A stretch of 39,781 nt of DNA from a virus: positions 1 to 39,781 of the IMG/VR virus record IMGVR_UViG_3300037336_000127; one strand, 5' to 3'. The notes beneath the pieces are model-generated. The model was not told the DNA's origin. It searched no databases and was given only the letters and a program-made list of their open reading frames with translations. Position 1 is the stretch's first letter. Every line of letters starts with the position of its first letter. Positions 21,826 through 29,546 of this stretch are shown here, one piece after another. Position numbers and translations under genes: made by a program.

Positions 21826-22574
21826 TACATGATATCCGAGCGGGACAGCTTGCCAGATACCATTGCACGGAAGGCCGGGTCTTTAGAATAGGCTGGGTTC
21901 CGCATGTCGTCCATCATCTGCTGGACAGACTCATAGACAGCGCCAGTTGCACCGCCACGGCCACCTCCCAAAAGCGCAGGGGAGTTGTTGCCAGAGGCCA
22001 TGAACTTGGCTTTGATGCCATCAAGTGCCATCATAATGGCGGTCTCATCACCGCTATCGACAGCGCGGTTATAGACAGCCGCTTCGGCTGGGGTCATGTT
22101 GCCCTCGGCAGCCCAGTCCACGATGGCGGAGAACTGGTCCTGACCACCCACATGTGCAAACACACGGTTAGAGAGGGCCTCACCGACAGCGCGGCGACCT
22201 TCGATGAACTGGTCAACGGTGGCCTTTGTGATGCCAGCGGCTTCCAGAGCGGCGTAATCAGAAGCCTCTAAGGCCCCTGTTTCGATCACCTTTGCTTCCA
22301 GCGCGCTCATATCCAAACCAGCCTTTGTGACAGCCTCAAGGGCAGCCTCTTGGGTGGCCTCTACGGATGGCTCAACAGGTGCCTCTTTGGTTTTCGCATA
22401 GGCAGCCGCCAGTTCTTCCGGGGTGTTGAAACCCTCAGGCAGCCAAGCGGGGCGTTCAGCGGGAACCTCAGCGGCTACTGGGGGCACAACCCCGTCAGCC
22501 TTGGCCACCATAGCCGCGATGTGGGCGGGGTCTTCGGGCGGCATCGGGGTCTTGATAACAACTTCGTTCATCAT
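21825..22574 (-). CDS. Capsid assembly scaffolding protein (T7 gp9-like)
   Basis: A 249-residue acidic, Ala/Glu-rich helical protein starting MMNEVVIKTPMPPEDPAHI. GFNTPEELAAAYAKTKEAPV and the long helical middle match gp9 scaffolds; the C-terminus (YSKDPAFRAMVSGKLSRSDI) is basic, as needed to bind capsid protein. It directs prohead assembly and then leaves. Its ATG overlaps the stop of the 50-codon gene, and order portal-scaffold-capsid is as in T7. Confidence 0.9.
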   Translation of the reverse strand: MMNEVVIKTPMPPEDPAHIAAMVAKADGVVPPVAAEVPAERPAWLPEGFNTPEELAAAYAKTKEAPVEPSVEATQEAALEAVTKAGLDMSALEAKVIETGALEASDYAALEAAGITKATVDQFIEGRRAVGEALSNRVFAHVGGQDQFSAIVDWAAEGNMTPAEAAVYNRAVDSGDETAIMMALDGIKAKFMASGNNSPALLGGGRGGATGAVYESVQQMMDDMRNPAYSKDPAFRAMVSGKLSRSDIM

Positions 22575-22723
22575 ACGCCTTTCACGAAGAAGGAAACCGC
22601 ACCGAAGGTGGTGAGGGTGCCACGATCTTCATCTGTGGGTTGGATTTCTGGTTTGGGTTTTGACGCCTTGGTGGCCCGCTTCGGGGGTTCAACCTCGGGC
22701 GTTGGCTCTGGGTTCTCATTCAT
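22571..22723 (-). CDS. Small protein between portal and scaffold (50 aa)
   Basis: Found by translating the gap. A 50-codon frame starts MNENPEPTPEVEPPKRATKA, Pro/Glu/Lys-rich and disordered, then ends TTFGAVSFFVKGV. Its ATG overlaps the end of the portal gene by 8 nt and its stop overlaps the scaffold ATG (ATGATGA), so three genes form a coupled chain. Function unknown; location suggests a head-assembly accessory. Confidence 0.6.
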   Translation of the reverse strand: MNENPEPTPEVEPPKRATKASKPKPEIQPTDEDRGTLTTFGAVSFFVKGV

Positions 22724-24278
22724 TTGGAGGTTCCATTCCTTTCTGCATCATTCCGCCAGCGGCGTTGATCATGTTGGGGCCTAGCTGCTGCATCATCTCC
22801 CGCTGTTGGCGGGCCTCGGCTTCGGCAGCTTTCTGTTCGTCCGATTTGATCAGACCGTCGATGTCCATACCCAGAGCCGCAGCGCGGCGCTTGATGTAGT
22901 CACCCACATTTGTTTCCTGAGCGAGAGCCTCAGGGCCGTAGAGGTCACGGAGACCCGCTACGAGGCGGTCAAGTTTCACGAGGTCATTGGCGCGGCTGAG
23001 TGCGTCCAGACCTGTGGTGATTGTTGGTGTCACTACGCCCTTCGGAAGTGGAGGCAGGCGTTTGCTCTTGGTAAGCTGGTGAAGAAGGATGTTCACCAGA
23101 GGAAGCTGCAACTCTTGGGATAGCAGGGCGTAAACCCCACCGATTGTTGCTTCCAACTCAGCGGCCATATAGCGGATTTCTTCCGCCGTGACGCGCTCAC
23201 CCTGCCTCTGAATAGAACTACCCATGAGGAAGGCCTGCTCAAGTCGCCGGGTCAGATCATCAGCCAATGTCTTTGCCACATTCAAATCGGCATACTTATC
23301 AATACGCATGAATGAGACATCGGTGGCGAGGCCCGAGACAAACTCGAAGTTTTCCGCCTCGGAAAGGTCTGTCTCACTTGTGATGCCGTTCGGGTTCACC
23401 AAGGCGATCACCTTAGCGGCACCCGCAGCAAACTCTACGATGGCCTTTGAGAGGGCTTCGAGGGTCTTGATGTCCCCGAGATACGACTCCACATGGCCGC
23501 GCCCATAGCTCTCCCCATCAATGCGGTTCCACCGGAGTGGCAACCAAGGGCAGAGGTCCACGGGATAAGAGCCGCGTGTGGACTCGATGATCATATCATC
23601 CACCCACTGGACCACATCCCATTTCCGGGCGTTGACCCGACGAAGGTGTGTGTAGAGGGTGTGATTGTCGGGGGTGCCTGTATCAAGGCCACGCCGCTTT
23701 GTCTTTTTCTTCTCAGGAAGCATCTCTGCCACGCCATCAGGAAGGGCCTCTTTGGCTACAATCTCTTTAGCGATGATTTCGATAGGGTTCCCAGAGGGGT
23801 CACGAAGGCACACAAAGTTGTCCAGCCCAAATACGCGCATCCCTTTATCAGGCATGACGTGCATCAGGACGTTACCAGAAACCACCAAGTGTTGGAGGCT
23901 TTCGTGGACACCAACCCGAAGGTTAGAGGACTCGATGGCGAGGGACGCCGTGCGCTCCACCATTGCCAACCCCGCCTCAATCTCTGAGCGAAGGCCGGGG
24001 TTTTGCGAGAGTTCCTTTAAGGTGTACTCTTCGATGTCCAAGCGGAAGAACGGGGTGTTTGGTGGCAGGGTCGTGGTGAGGGTCTTAGCAGTCAGGGCAA
24101 TGACACCACGCGCACCAACGCTCTGATAGGGGGTCGGGAGTTTTACGCCCTCGGTAGAACCTTCTGGCGGAATTAGAAAGGGAAGCGTCAGGGCGGCGCA
24201 CTCCCTCGCCCGGTCAAGTACAGGCTGTCGGATGGAAGACAACGCCTGATACCGGGAAGCAGCGGTGGTATCTGTCAT
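22716..24278 (-). CDS. Portal protein (T7 gp8-like head-tail connector)
   Basis: A 520-residue protein (T7 gp8 is 536). Conserved stretches include LSSIRQPVLDRARECAALTL, PYQSVGARGVIALTAKTL, and SIQRQGERVTAEEIRYMAAE (about residues 352-371). Dodecamers form the vertex through which terminase packs DNA and onto which the gp11-gp12 tail is built. The C-terminus is Gln/Met/Pro-rich. Start after GGAGA. Confidence 0.96.
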   Translation of the reverse strand: MTDTTAASRYQALSSIRQPVLDRARECAALTLPFLIPPEGSTEGVKLPTPYQSVGARGVIALTAKTLTTTLPPNTPFFRLDIEEYTLKELSQNPGLRSEIEAGLAMVERTASLAIESSNLRVGVHESLQHLVVSGNVLMHVMPDKGMRVFGLDNFVCLRDPSGNPIEIIAKEIVAKEALPDGVAEMLPEKKKTKRRGLDTGTPDNHTLYTHLRRVNARKWDVVQWVDDMIIESTRGSYPVDLCPWLPLRWNRIDGESYGRGHVESYLGDIKTLEALSKAIVEFAAGAAKVIALVNPNGITSETDLSEAENFEFVSGLATDVSFMRIDKYADLNVAKTLADDLTRRLEQAFLMGSSIQRQGERVTAEEIRYMAAELEATIGGVYALLSQELQLPLVNILLHQLTKSKRLPPLPKGVVTPTITTGLDALSRANDLVKLDRLVAGLRDLYGPEALAQETNVGDYIKRRAAALGMDIDGLIKSDEQKAAEAEARQQREMMQQLGPNMINAAGGMMQKGMEPPNE

Positions 24279-24293
24279 GGCAATCTCCGGGGG

Positions 24294-24509
24294 TTACTTG
24301 GACGGTACGTTCACCCCAACAGCACCGGGGGAGACCCCAGCACCACCGCTTTGCAGGTCGATGCGCAACGCGCTGCGGCCCTTACGGCGGTTCTTGAGCT
24401 TGTTCGACTCGGGTTCATCGCCACCCAACTTCTGCTGTGCTACTGTCATATCAGCGGCGGCGGGGGCGGCGGCGGGGGGCGGAGTGGACTTCACTTTTGG
24501 GAAGGACAT
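24294..24509 (-). CDS. T7 gp7.3-like virion-associated protein
   Basis: A 71-residue protein directly before the portal gene. The first 20 residues are Pro/Ala-rich and disordered. The end (KNRRKGRSALRIDLQSGG then GVNVP) parallels the gp7.3 C-terminus (basic, SL-x-x, Gly-rich, ending in an N-I/V). gp7.3 is a small virion protein needed for adsorption or tail assembly. Position (just before gene 8) also matches. Strong AAAGGAG site; TAATG overlap with the preceding gene. Confidence 0.7.
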   Translation of the reverse strand: MSFPKVKSTPPPAAAPAAADMTVAQQKLGGDEPESNKLKNRRKGRSALRIDLQSGGAGVSPGAVGVNVPSK

Positions 24510-24697
24510 TATAGGCTCCTTTCGGGGCGTTGTTGCAGGGTTAGGCGTGATCGAAGGAAGTCCAGAACACGTTGCTCACCCATCCTCGCAGTCACCTCTG
24601 AGGGTGGCGTTAAAGGGTCTCTCGGGAGCCTGTCTGGGAAAGCCTTCTCCAACGCCCGAAGAAGATCATCAGGGACGAACGGGAAGTCAGGACGCAT
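24509..24697 (-). CDS. Small hypothetical protein (62 aa), first late gene
   Basis: A 62-residue protein (MRPDFPFVPDDLLRALEKAF...) with an AAGGAG site 6 nt upstream. It is the first gene after phage promoter 2 and so opens the late transcription unit. It is probably a helical soluble protein with Arg-rich C-terminus. No family recognised; T7 has small genes (6.5, 6.7) here, of which 6.7 is a virion protein. Confidence 0.6.
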   Translation of the reverse strand: MRPDFPFVPDDLLRALEKAFPDRLPRDPLTPPSEVTARMGEQRVLDFLRSRLTLQQRPERSL

Positions 24698-24713
24698 GAA
24701 AGCTCCTTAAGTC

Positions 24714-24731
24714 TAAGGGTGTGGGTTATTT
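24714..24731 (-). promoter_or_regulatory. Phage RNA polymerase promoter 2 (late block)
   Basis: Minus strand AAATAACCCACACCCTTA, then GACTTAAGGAG. It lies in the only gap between the DNA metabolism genes and the structural genes. The predicted transcript starts only a few bases from the ribosome binding site of the first late gene. Confidence 0.8.
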
Positions 24732-24760
24732 GAAGGGAGGCCCGAAGGCCCCCTTTCAGG

Positions 24761-24943
24761 TCACAAGCAGCCAGACCAGAAGTCTGTCCACATCGAGTCC
24801 CAATAAGAGTCACTCTCTTTTTGGCACAGCCAACAGAGCGTGGACCAATTTGAGTCCTCATCGACATATGATGTGCGAAGGCGGTATAATTCGGCACCCG
24901 GCTCGTTACACATCTCACATAGACACTCTGCTTCGGGTTCCAT
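24761..24943 (-). CDS. Zinc-ribbon-like small protein (60 aa)
   Basis: A 60-residue acidic protein with two CxxC pairs: CEMC (residues 9-12) and CWLC (37-40), spaced as in small zinc ribbons. The tail is rich in Trp/Tyr/Asp (SDSYWDSMWTDFWSG). It is coupled to the previous gene at TGATG. A role in protein-protein or nucleic acid binding is likely but not identified. Confidence 0.65.
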   Translation of the reverse strand: MEPEAECLCEMCNEPGAELYRLRTSYVDEDSNWSTLCWLCQKESDSYWDSMWTDFWSGCL

Positions 24944-25386
24944 CAGATCGACTTCCCCTCACGGTGCATCTTTCGCAGCCGCGCGAGGAAAAGCTCCATC
25001 TTGTTCAGGTCGTATTCAACATCAACGCCTGCCTTCTCGCCCAGCCGATAGAGGGCCTTGAAGATGTTCCCACGGGCGAATGACATCTGACGGTGTTCGA
25101 TCAGGTCGTTCAGTTCGGAGGCACCATCGGGGAAAACGTAATAGGCAGACGAGCCGCCATCCGAAATGATTGGCTCACCTTTGTCGTTACGGGGGGCTAG
25201 TGCGAGAGGCCCCCCATCAGCATCAAGGGTATCAAGCAAGATAGGCCCACCGTTGTCGTTACTGGAAACCATCTGGACAGACGCAGGGGTGTCGGCCACA
25301 TTGACAAAGTTCCGAGGACACTCAGGACGGTGTTGAAGATAGAACGCCACACCGCAGAAAGCACAGCGAGAAATCAGGGGGTCCAT
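24943..25386 (-). CDS. DUF3310-like protein with N-terminal Cys cluster
   Basis: A 147-residue protein. The C-terminal ~70 residues (YYVFPDGASELNDLIEH; SFARGNIFKALYRLGEKAG; VEYDLNKMELFLARL) match the DUF3310 pattern of a small helical domain found in nucleotide-kinase-like phage proteins such as T7 gp1.7. The N-terminus has CAFC and a later Cys (HRPEC) that could bind zinc. It overlaps the exonuclease gene by 13 nt. Possible role in nucleotide metabolism, inferred from family. Confidence 0.75.
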   Translation of the reverse strand: MDPLISRCAFCGVAFYLQHRPECPRNFVNVADTPASVQMVSSNDNGGPILLDTLDADGGPLALAPRNDKGEPIISDGGSSAYYVFPDGASELNDLIEHRQMSFARGNIFKALYRLGEKAGVDVEYDLNKMELFLARLRKMHREGKSI

Positions 25387-26234
25387 AGGATGGGTTCTTT
25401 CTTGATGAAGTCATAGTCGGTTGTTCGCAGGATGCGGGCGACTTGGAACTGAACAAGTGCATCCTCCTCGGCCACACCTTCCTTCGCGTAGAGGGACATC
25501 ATGGGTGCCCAGAGGTCGCACAGGTTGTGGACCTCCACAGGGTCTTTGACCCAGCGTTCCTTCTCAACCCCCGCAGATTTCCCTTTATGGACCGTGTAGG
25601 TCTCGTGACGGAGCATGAAGGGTTCGTTCAGGAAATCCTCGGCGGTCTTCATTCCCCAACCGGGGCAGCCGGAGTAACCATCGGTGGGGTCACCCGCGAG
25701 GCCTTGCCGAAGGTGGAACAAATCGGCCTCTTGGCGGTTCACCTCAAAGACACCAAGGATGGCCTTATGGGGGCGGTAGTGTAGCCCCGGAATGGTGGAC
25801 ATATCCTTGTCGAGGGTGACCATGATCTTGTCACCGGGGAACTTGGAGTGAAGCCCTGAGAGGATACCGAGGAGGTCGTCCCCTTCGAGGGTTGGGCGCT
25901 GCCATGCGGCATACTTATCCCGAAGATACTGACGCATCTGGGGGAGGATAAGGGGGCGGCGGGTTGCGGAGCGATTGTGTTTATAGGTGGGGAGGACAGA
26001 CTTGCGCCAGTTCTCCGGGTCCGACAACGTGACGACAAGCTCGGCCCCATCAAGGGTTTCCATAAGCTCCTCGAAGGCGTTGTCCACATACTTCCGGGCG
26101 GTCTTTTCGTCGGCCACGACTGTCCATTGGCAGCCATCGTCGTCGTCAGAACCCCAGTTAGTCGCTTCCTCAGAACCAGCCGCACCCTGAAAAGCGTAGA
26201 TGTCACCATCCACAATCAAGGTGCGTTTGGTCAT
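25374..26234 (-). CDS. 5'-3' exonuclease (T7 gp6-like)
   Basis: A 286-residue FEN/5'-nuclease-family protein (T7 gp6 is 300). Metal-binding Asp clusters: LIVDGDIYAF (Asp9, Asp11), LEGDDLLG (~116-123), VTLDKDMSTI (~138-147) and AGDPTDGYSGCPGWG (~179-193), the last with the helix-hairpin-helix Gly pattern. It removes RNA primers, supplies nucleotides from host DNA and aids recombination. It overlaps neither polymerase nor HNH gene but is in the same block. Confidence 0.94.
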   Translation of the reverse strand: MTKRTLIVDGDIYAFQGAAGSEEATNWGSDDDDGCQWTVVADEKTARKYVDNAFEELMETLDGAELVVTLSDPENWRKSVLPTYKHNRSATRRPLILPQMRQYLRDKYAAWQRPTLEGDDLLGILSGLHSKFPGDKIMVTLDKDMSTIPGLHYRPHKAILGVFEVNRQEADLFHLRQGLAGDPTDGYSGCPGWGMKTAEDFLNEPFMLRHETYTVHKGKSAGVEKERWVKDPVEVHNLCDLWAPMMSLYAKEGVAEEDALVQFQVARILRTTDYDFIKKEPILWTP

Positions 26235-26235
26235 A

Positions 26236-26748
26236 TCATTTCACCGGACGCCCACGGCGGTCTGTATCCGGGCCAGCCTTAGTACCCTTCACGGCTGCCT
26301 TCACGCGGGCCGCAAGTTTACCCAAAGGGGACACCGGGAGCTTCGCGGCTTTCAACTCAGCGCGGCTCATGGTCTTCTGGTCTTTCTTCGGGGTTGCCGG
26401 AGCGTCACCACGAGGTGGGCGCTGGGCTACCTTTGGGGTGGCCGCAGGCTTTGAAGCCGGGGTGGTCTTCACCTTGGAAGCGGCGTTCGCCATGTTCTTC
26501 CGCAGCATGTCACCGTTACGTCCAGCATCAGGTGCCTTCGGTGTGGACGCAAGTCCCGCCGCTTTGGAAACAGCAGAGACCCGAGAGGCGGGCCGTGGGC
26601 TGGACTTAGGGGCTTCCTTGGATGGGGCCTTTTTCTTGGCATCATCGGCGGTGTTGGTGGTATAGCTCTTGCCATTCCATGTGAAGGTCTTGCCAGCGCC
26701 TTTCTCTTTTCGGGCAGCGGCGAAGGCTTTGGAGAATGTTTCAGCCAT
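26236..26748 (-). CDS. Basic disordered protein (170 aa)
   Basis: A 170-residue Lys/Ala/Pro/Ser-rich protein. The N-terminus (FSKAFAAARKEKGAGKTFTW) followed by NGKSYTTNT is an ordered motif seen in many phage small proteins; the rest is low complexity and strongly basic (PKVAQRPPRGDAPATPKK). No catalytic motif. Its charge suits DNA binding or packing into the virion. It overlaps the HNH-like gene by 8 nt and is immediately before the exonuclease. Function unknown. Confidence 0.65.
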   Translation of the reverse strand: MAETFSKAFAAARKEKGAGKTFTWNGKSYTTNTADDAKKKAPSKEAPKSSPRPASRVSAVSKAAGLASTPKAPDAGRNGDMLRKNMANAASKVKTTPASKPAATPKVAQRPPRGDAPATPKKDQKTMSRAELKAAKLPVSPLGKLAARVKAAVKGTKAGPDTDRRGRPVK

Positions 26749-27058
26749 TGGATTTTCCTTTCATCCATAGTGTTTTGATGTGTCGCTCAAAGAAATCAGC
26801 CACCAACCGAAGCTCGTGTATGGTGGCGTTATTCTTGATGCGGTTGGCCCTGTTTGAAATCACCAGCACATTCCCCGGCACATAGCCAAGGAGTGGAAGT
26901 ACGCGATCTAACGAGGGGGAGTTGTCACTCGCTTGGGCCTGTCCGACATGGAGAGGGATGCCCAAGACGGGACATAGTTGTGGTACGGTAATGTCGTCAG
27001 CGGTGATACTGAAAGGTACACCAGCGGTGGTTGAACGGGTCTTTGCGGCCCGTGCCAT
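26741..27058 (-). CDS. HNH-like endonuclease, small phage type
   Basis: A 105-residue protein whose C-terminal half reads PSLDRVLPLLGYVPGNVLVI followed by SNRANRIKNNAT, a pattern of small phage HNH/endonuclease VII-like proteins, with CPVLGIPL before it. Only one cysteine is visible, so metal binding is not clear. Start chosen at 27058, 22 nt past the DNA polymerase stop; an ATG at 27124 inside the polymerase gene is an alternative. It sits where T7 has gene 5.3 (HNH). It might be a homing-type passenger. Confidence 0.72.
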   Translation of the reverse strand: MARAAKTRSTTAGVPFSITADDITVPQLCPVLGIPLHVGQAQASDNSPSLDRVLPLLGYVPGNVLVISNRANRIKNNATIHELRLVADFFERHIKTLWMKGKSNG

Positions 27059-27080
27059 TTTCACCGCAAGGTCGCGCAGG

Positions 27081-29093
27081 TTAGTGACATTCCGCCCAGC
27101 TTTTGCCGATCTTAAAGTCGGCATCGAGGGGACATCCAAAGCCGAAATACTTTTCAACTTCTTTGATGGCCCATTGGGAGACTTCTCCAATCTCATGGGC
27201 TAGTTCCTCAGTGCGGGCAGCAATCTGGTACTCATCGTGGACCCAAGCCATGAAGGCGAAGTCCCCATCCCAACCGTGTTTGTATCCACGGCGGAGTAGT
27301 TCGCGTTCCAGAATGACGCCCCACTTTTTACAGATGAGAGCGCCTGCTGATTGCAGGAGCGTGTTTAACGCTGCATGGTCAGAGCGAACATGAAGCAGCC
27401 CCCCATCCAGCGCGTTGAGGGTCTTGTGTTGCTTGGCCTTCAATTTGACAGCCTTCACAAGATTGCCCAAGGCGGGGAGACCCGACATGAACTTCGTCTT
27501 TAGGGCCTTACCAGCGGCGGAGCCTCCCCCGGTGATGGACCCAATCTTCTCATCGCCTGCCCCGTAGAGGAAGGCGTAGATGAATGTCTTGGCTTGGTCC
27601 CGTGTCGTGAGACCAGCGGCATGTTGGTTTGCGGTGTGAACGTCCCCGGTCAAGAGGATTGCAGCATAGGCACCACTATCCCAGCGGCCCATGTAGTGGG
27701 CGAGACAGCGTAGTTCGAGACCTGAGGCATCAGTACCAACTTGGAACCAACCCTTCGGCACCCCGAAGAGGCTCCGGCACTCAGTTCCGTATGGGCTTTT
27801 AACACCCGGAACCTGACCAATGTTTGGGGTCGAGTGGGTCGCTCTGCGGGTAACCGCACCCACGGTGTTGTAGCGCCCGTGGATTTTCCCGTCACGGCAC
27901 AGCTTGAGCCATGCCATCTTCCCCTCGGCCAACTGCCCAAGGCGTTTTGAAACGGTGAAGTATTCAATCAACAGTGGGATGCAGGGATAGCTCAGTCCCT
28001 CAAGAACCTCTTCGTCCACCTTCGGCTCACCACTCGGGGTGAAACCTTCCGGCTCCCAACCGTAGAGGGTCTTCAAGCGATTGGCGATGTGGAACCGAGA
28101 GGTGGGGTTGAACTCCACGATCTTGATGGGCTGGGAGGGGTAACCTGTGAATGTCCGAATGACGCCCTTCTTCTTGGCCTGAGAGGTAGGCACCCCACCA
28201 CGGGTGAAGTCCTCAGGTTCCAAGGGGAGGTCAGTGTCCGCGAAGGTCCAATAGGTTTCCCCCCAAGAACCCGTTGCGGAGTTCCCTACGGATGGCACCT
28301 TGATGCCGCCGACAGGTTCCACCCAAGAACCAAAGGTTTCCCTCAGGCCATCCTCAAGGCGCGCTCGGGCAGCCGCTAAGGTGGCATAGAGGTGGCCCCC
28401 GTCTTTCTCGTTGAAGGGGAAACCATTGTCCTCAATCTTCTGGCACAGGATGGCCATGTCCATCTCATCATCGAAGGCGCGCTGGGCGTACCCCTTCTTG
28501 CGGATGTGGGCGTACAGGCTAGTGTTTACGATCACGTCTTGGTCGCAGTAATCCTGCATCTCTTGGGACCAATCGGCCCACACCATCCGGTTGAGGTCTT
28601 CGGCGGGGAGTTCTGTATCACCCCAAGCCTCCGCCCATTCTTTCTTGATGCGTTCCTTGGCCTTAACCGAGTAGTCCCCCTTCCAGACACCCAGACGCAT
28701 CCCCCAAGTTTCCAGAGAGTGCGACCCAATGTTCCTTCCGGGGAGCTTACCACGTTGTACCCGGCCCTTATCGCTGTCCGCAATGTTGGACCAGATGAGG
28801 CGCGTGGCGATCAATGTGTCGAAGACAACCCCGGTTCTGTTTGGCCGGAAGAAGGGGTAAATCTTGGCAAGGGCTGGTTCATCAAACTTGATGATGTTGT
28901 GGCCCGCGCGGAAGTCAGCAGCATCCAGCATACGGACGCCCTCTTCCAGACGCCCTGCATTGTCCGGGTTCCCATCGTTGCGGAAGGAGAGGAGTTCCTG
29001 TGTGTCCAAGTCCCATAGAACGAGACAGTGAACGCGGGTCATTGTTTCAACAAAGCCATCGCTCTCGATGTCGTAGACGAAACGCTTACGCAT
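27081..29093 (-). CDS. DNA polymerase, family A (T7 gp5-like)
   Basis: A 670-residue replicative polymerase (T7 gp5 is 704). The 3'-5' exonuclease has Asp8-x-Glu10 (YDIESDGF) and YCDQDVIVN near 182-190. Polymerase motif A is VGTDASGLELRCL (Asp455), motif B RDQAKTFIYAFLYGAG (Arg498, Lys502, Tyr506), motif C VHDEYQ near the end. Tyr506 corresponds to the dNTP-selecting Phe/Tyr position (T7 Tyr526). Start follows GGAGGG. The thioredoxin-binding insert region is not recognisable by eye; a glutaredoxin-like gene is present elsewhere. Confidence 0.97.
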   Translation of the reverse strand: MRKRFVYDIESDGFVETMTRVHCLVLWDLDTQELLSFRNDGNPDNAGRLEEGVRMLDAADFRAGHNIIKFDEPALAKIYPFFRPNRTGVVFDTLIATRLIWSNIADSDKGRVQRGKLPGRNIGSHSLETWGMRLGVWKGDYSVKAKERIKKEWAEAWGDTELPAEDLNRMVWADWSQEMQDYCDQDVIVNTSLYAHIRKKGYAQRAFDDEMDMAILCQKIEDNGFPFNEKDGGHLYATLAAARARLEDGLRETFGSWVEPVGGIKVPSVGNSATGSWGETYWTFADTDLPLEPEDFTRGGVPTSQAKKKGVIRTFTGYPSQPIKIVEFNPTSRFHIANRLKTLYGWEPEGFTPSGEPKVDEEVLEGLSYPCIPLLIEYFTVSKRLGQLAEGKMAWLKLCRDGKIHGRYNTVGAVTRRATHSTPNIGQVPGVKSPYGTECRSLFGVPKGWFQVGTDASGLELRCLAHYMGRWDSGAYAAILLTGDVHTANQHAAGLTTRDQAKTFIYAFLYGAGDEKIGSITGGGSAAGKALKTKFMSGLPALGNLVKAVKLKAKQHKTLNALDGGLLHVRSDHAALNTLLQSAGALICKKWGVILERELLRRGYKHGWDGDFAFMAWVHDEYQIAARTEELAHEIGEVSQWAIKEVEKYFGFGCPLDADFKIGKSWAECH

Positions 29094-29256
29094 TGGATAC
29101 CCTCCGGGGTGTGAGGTCAAAACCCATACGAGGCTTTAGGTGGACCAGCGGTAGACCGTTCGGCCCCAACAAGGCGGAGACACGGGGGGCCTGTTCGAGT
29201 ACCTCCGTGGTGCGTGACGGCCCTTCATGGTCTTCCCAGAACTCGGAACGGGTCAT
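29086..29256 (-). CDS. Small protein before DNA polymerase (56 aa)
   Basis: Found by translating the gap. A 56-codon frame starts MTRSEFWEDHEGPSRTTEVL and ends TPRRVSNA. Its ATG overlaps the previous stop (ATGA) and its end overlaps the polymerase start by 8 nt while supplying GGAGGG. Soluble, no motif. Function unknown. Confidence 0.55.
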   Translation of the reverse strand: MTRSEFWEDHEGPSRTTEVLEQAPRVSALLGPNGLPLVHLKPRMGFDLTPRRVSNA

Positions 29257-29402
29257 GGGACCACCTTCATGTTCTCTTTACGGAAGGCGTTCAGGGCAGC
29301 CTGAGCATGTTGAACAGCGAGGGCCGCGTCATGGGTTTTCTCCTTGGCCAACCGAGCCTTGGCGGTGCGGAGTATTTCAGCAGGCGGGCGTGTCTTCTTC
29401 AT
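29253..29402 (-). CDS. Small helical protein (49 aa)
   Basis: Found by translating the gap. MKKTRPPAEILRTAKARLAK then an Ala-rich amphipathic helix (HDAALAVQHAQAALNAF). GGGGAG lies 6 nt before the ATG, with ATGA overlaps at both ends. Probably a helical, perhaps coiled-coil, partner protein; function unknown. Confidence 0.6.
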   Translation of the reverse strand: MKKTRPPAEILRTAKARLAKEKTHDAALAVQHAQAALNAFRKENMKVVP

Positions 29403-29515
29403 TTGCTTCTCCCCAAGTTACGAACAACCGGGTGGTGAAACAGAAACCAAGCCGCCGTGTACTCAGCGGGAAACGCAGCCCGGAACAGGGCAGAGAATAT
29501 GTTGGTGATGTTCAT
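29399..29515 (-). CDS. Very small protein after primase-helicase (38 aa)
   Basis: A 38-codon frame starting MNITNIFSALFRAAFPAEYT after AAAGG (8 nt spacing). It has aromatic-rich sequence (AAWFLFHHPVV) and overlaps the 49-codon gene by ATGA. Supported only by the start signal and the overlap chain. Confidence 0.5.
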   Translation of the reverse strand: MNITNIFSALFRAAFPAEYTAAWFLFHHPVVRNLGRSK

Positions 29516-29546
29516 GGAATTGGCCTTTCTCAGAAGCGCCAGCCAA

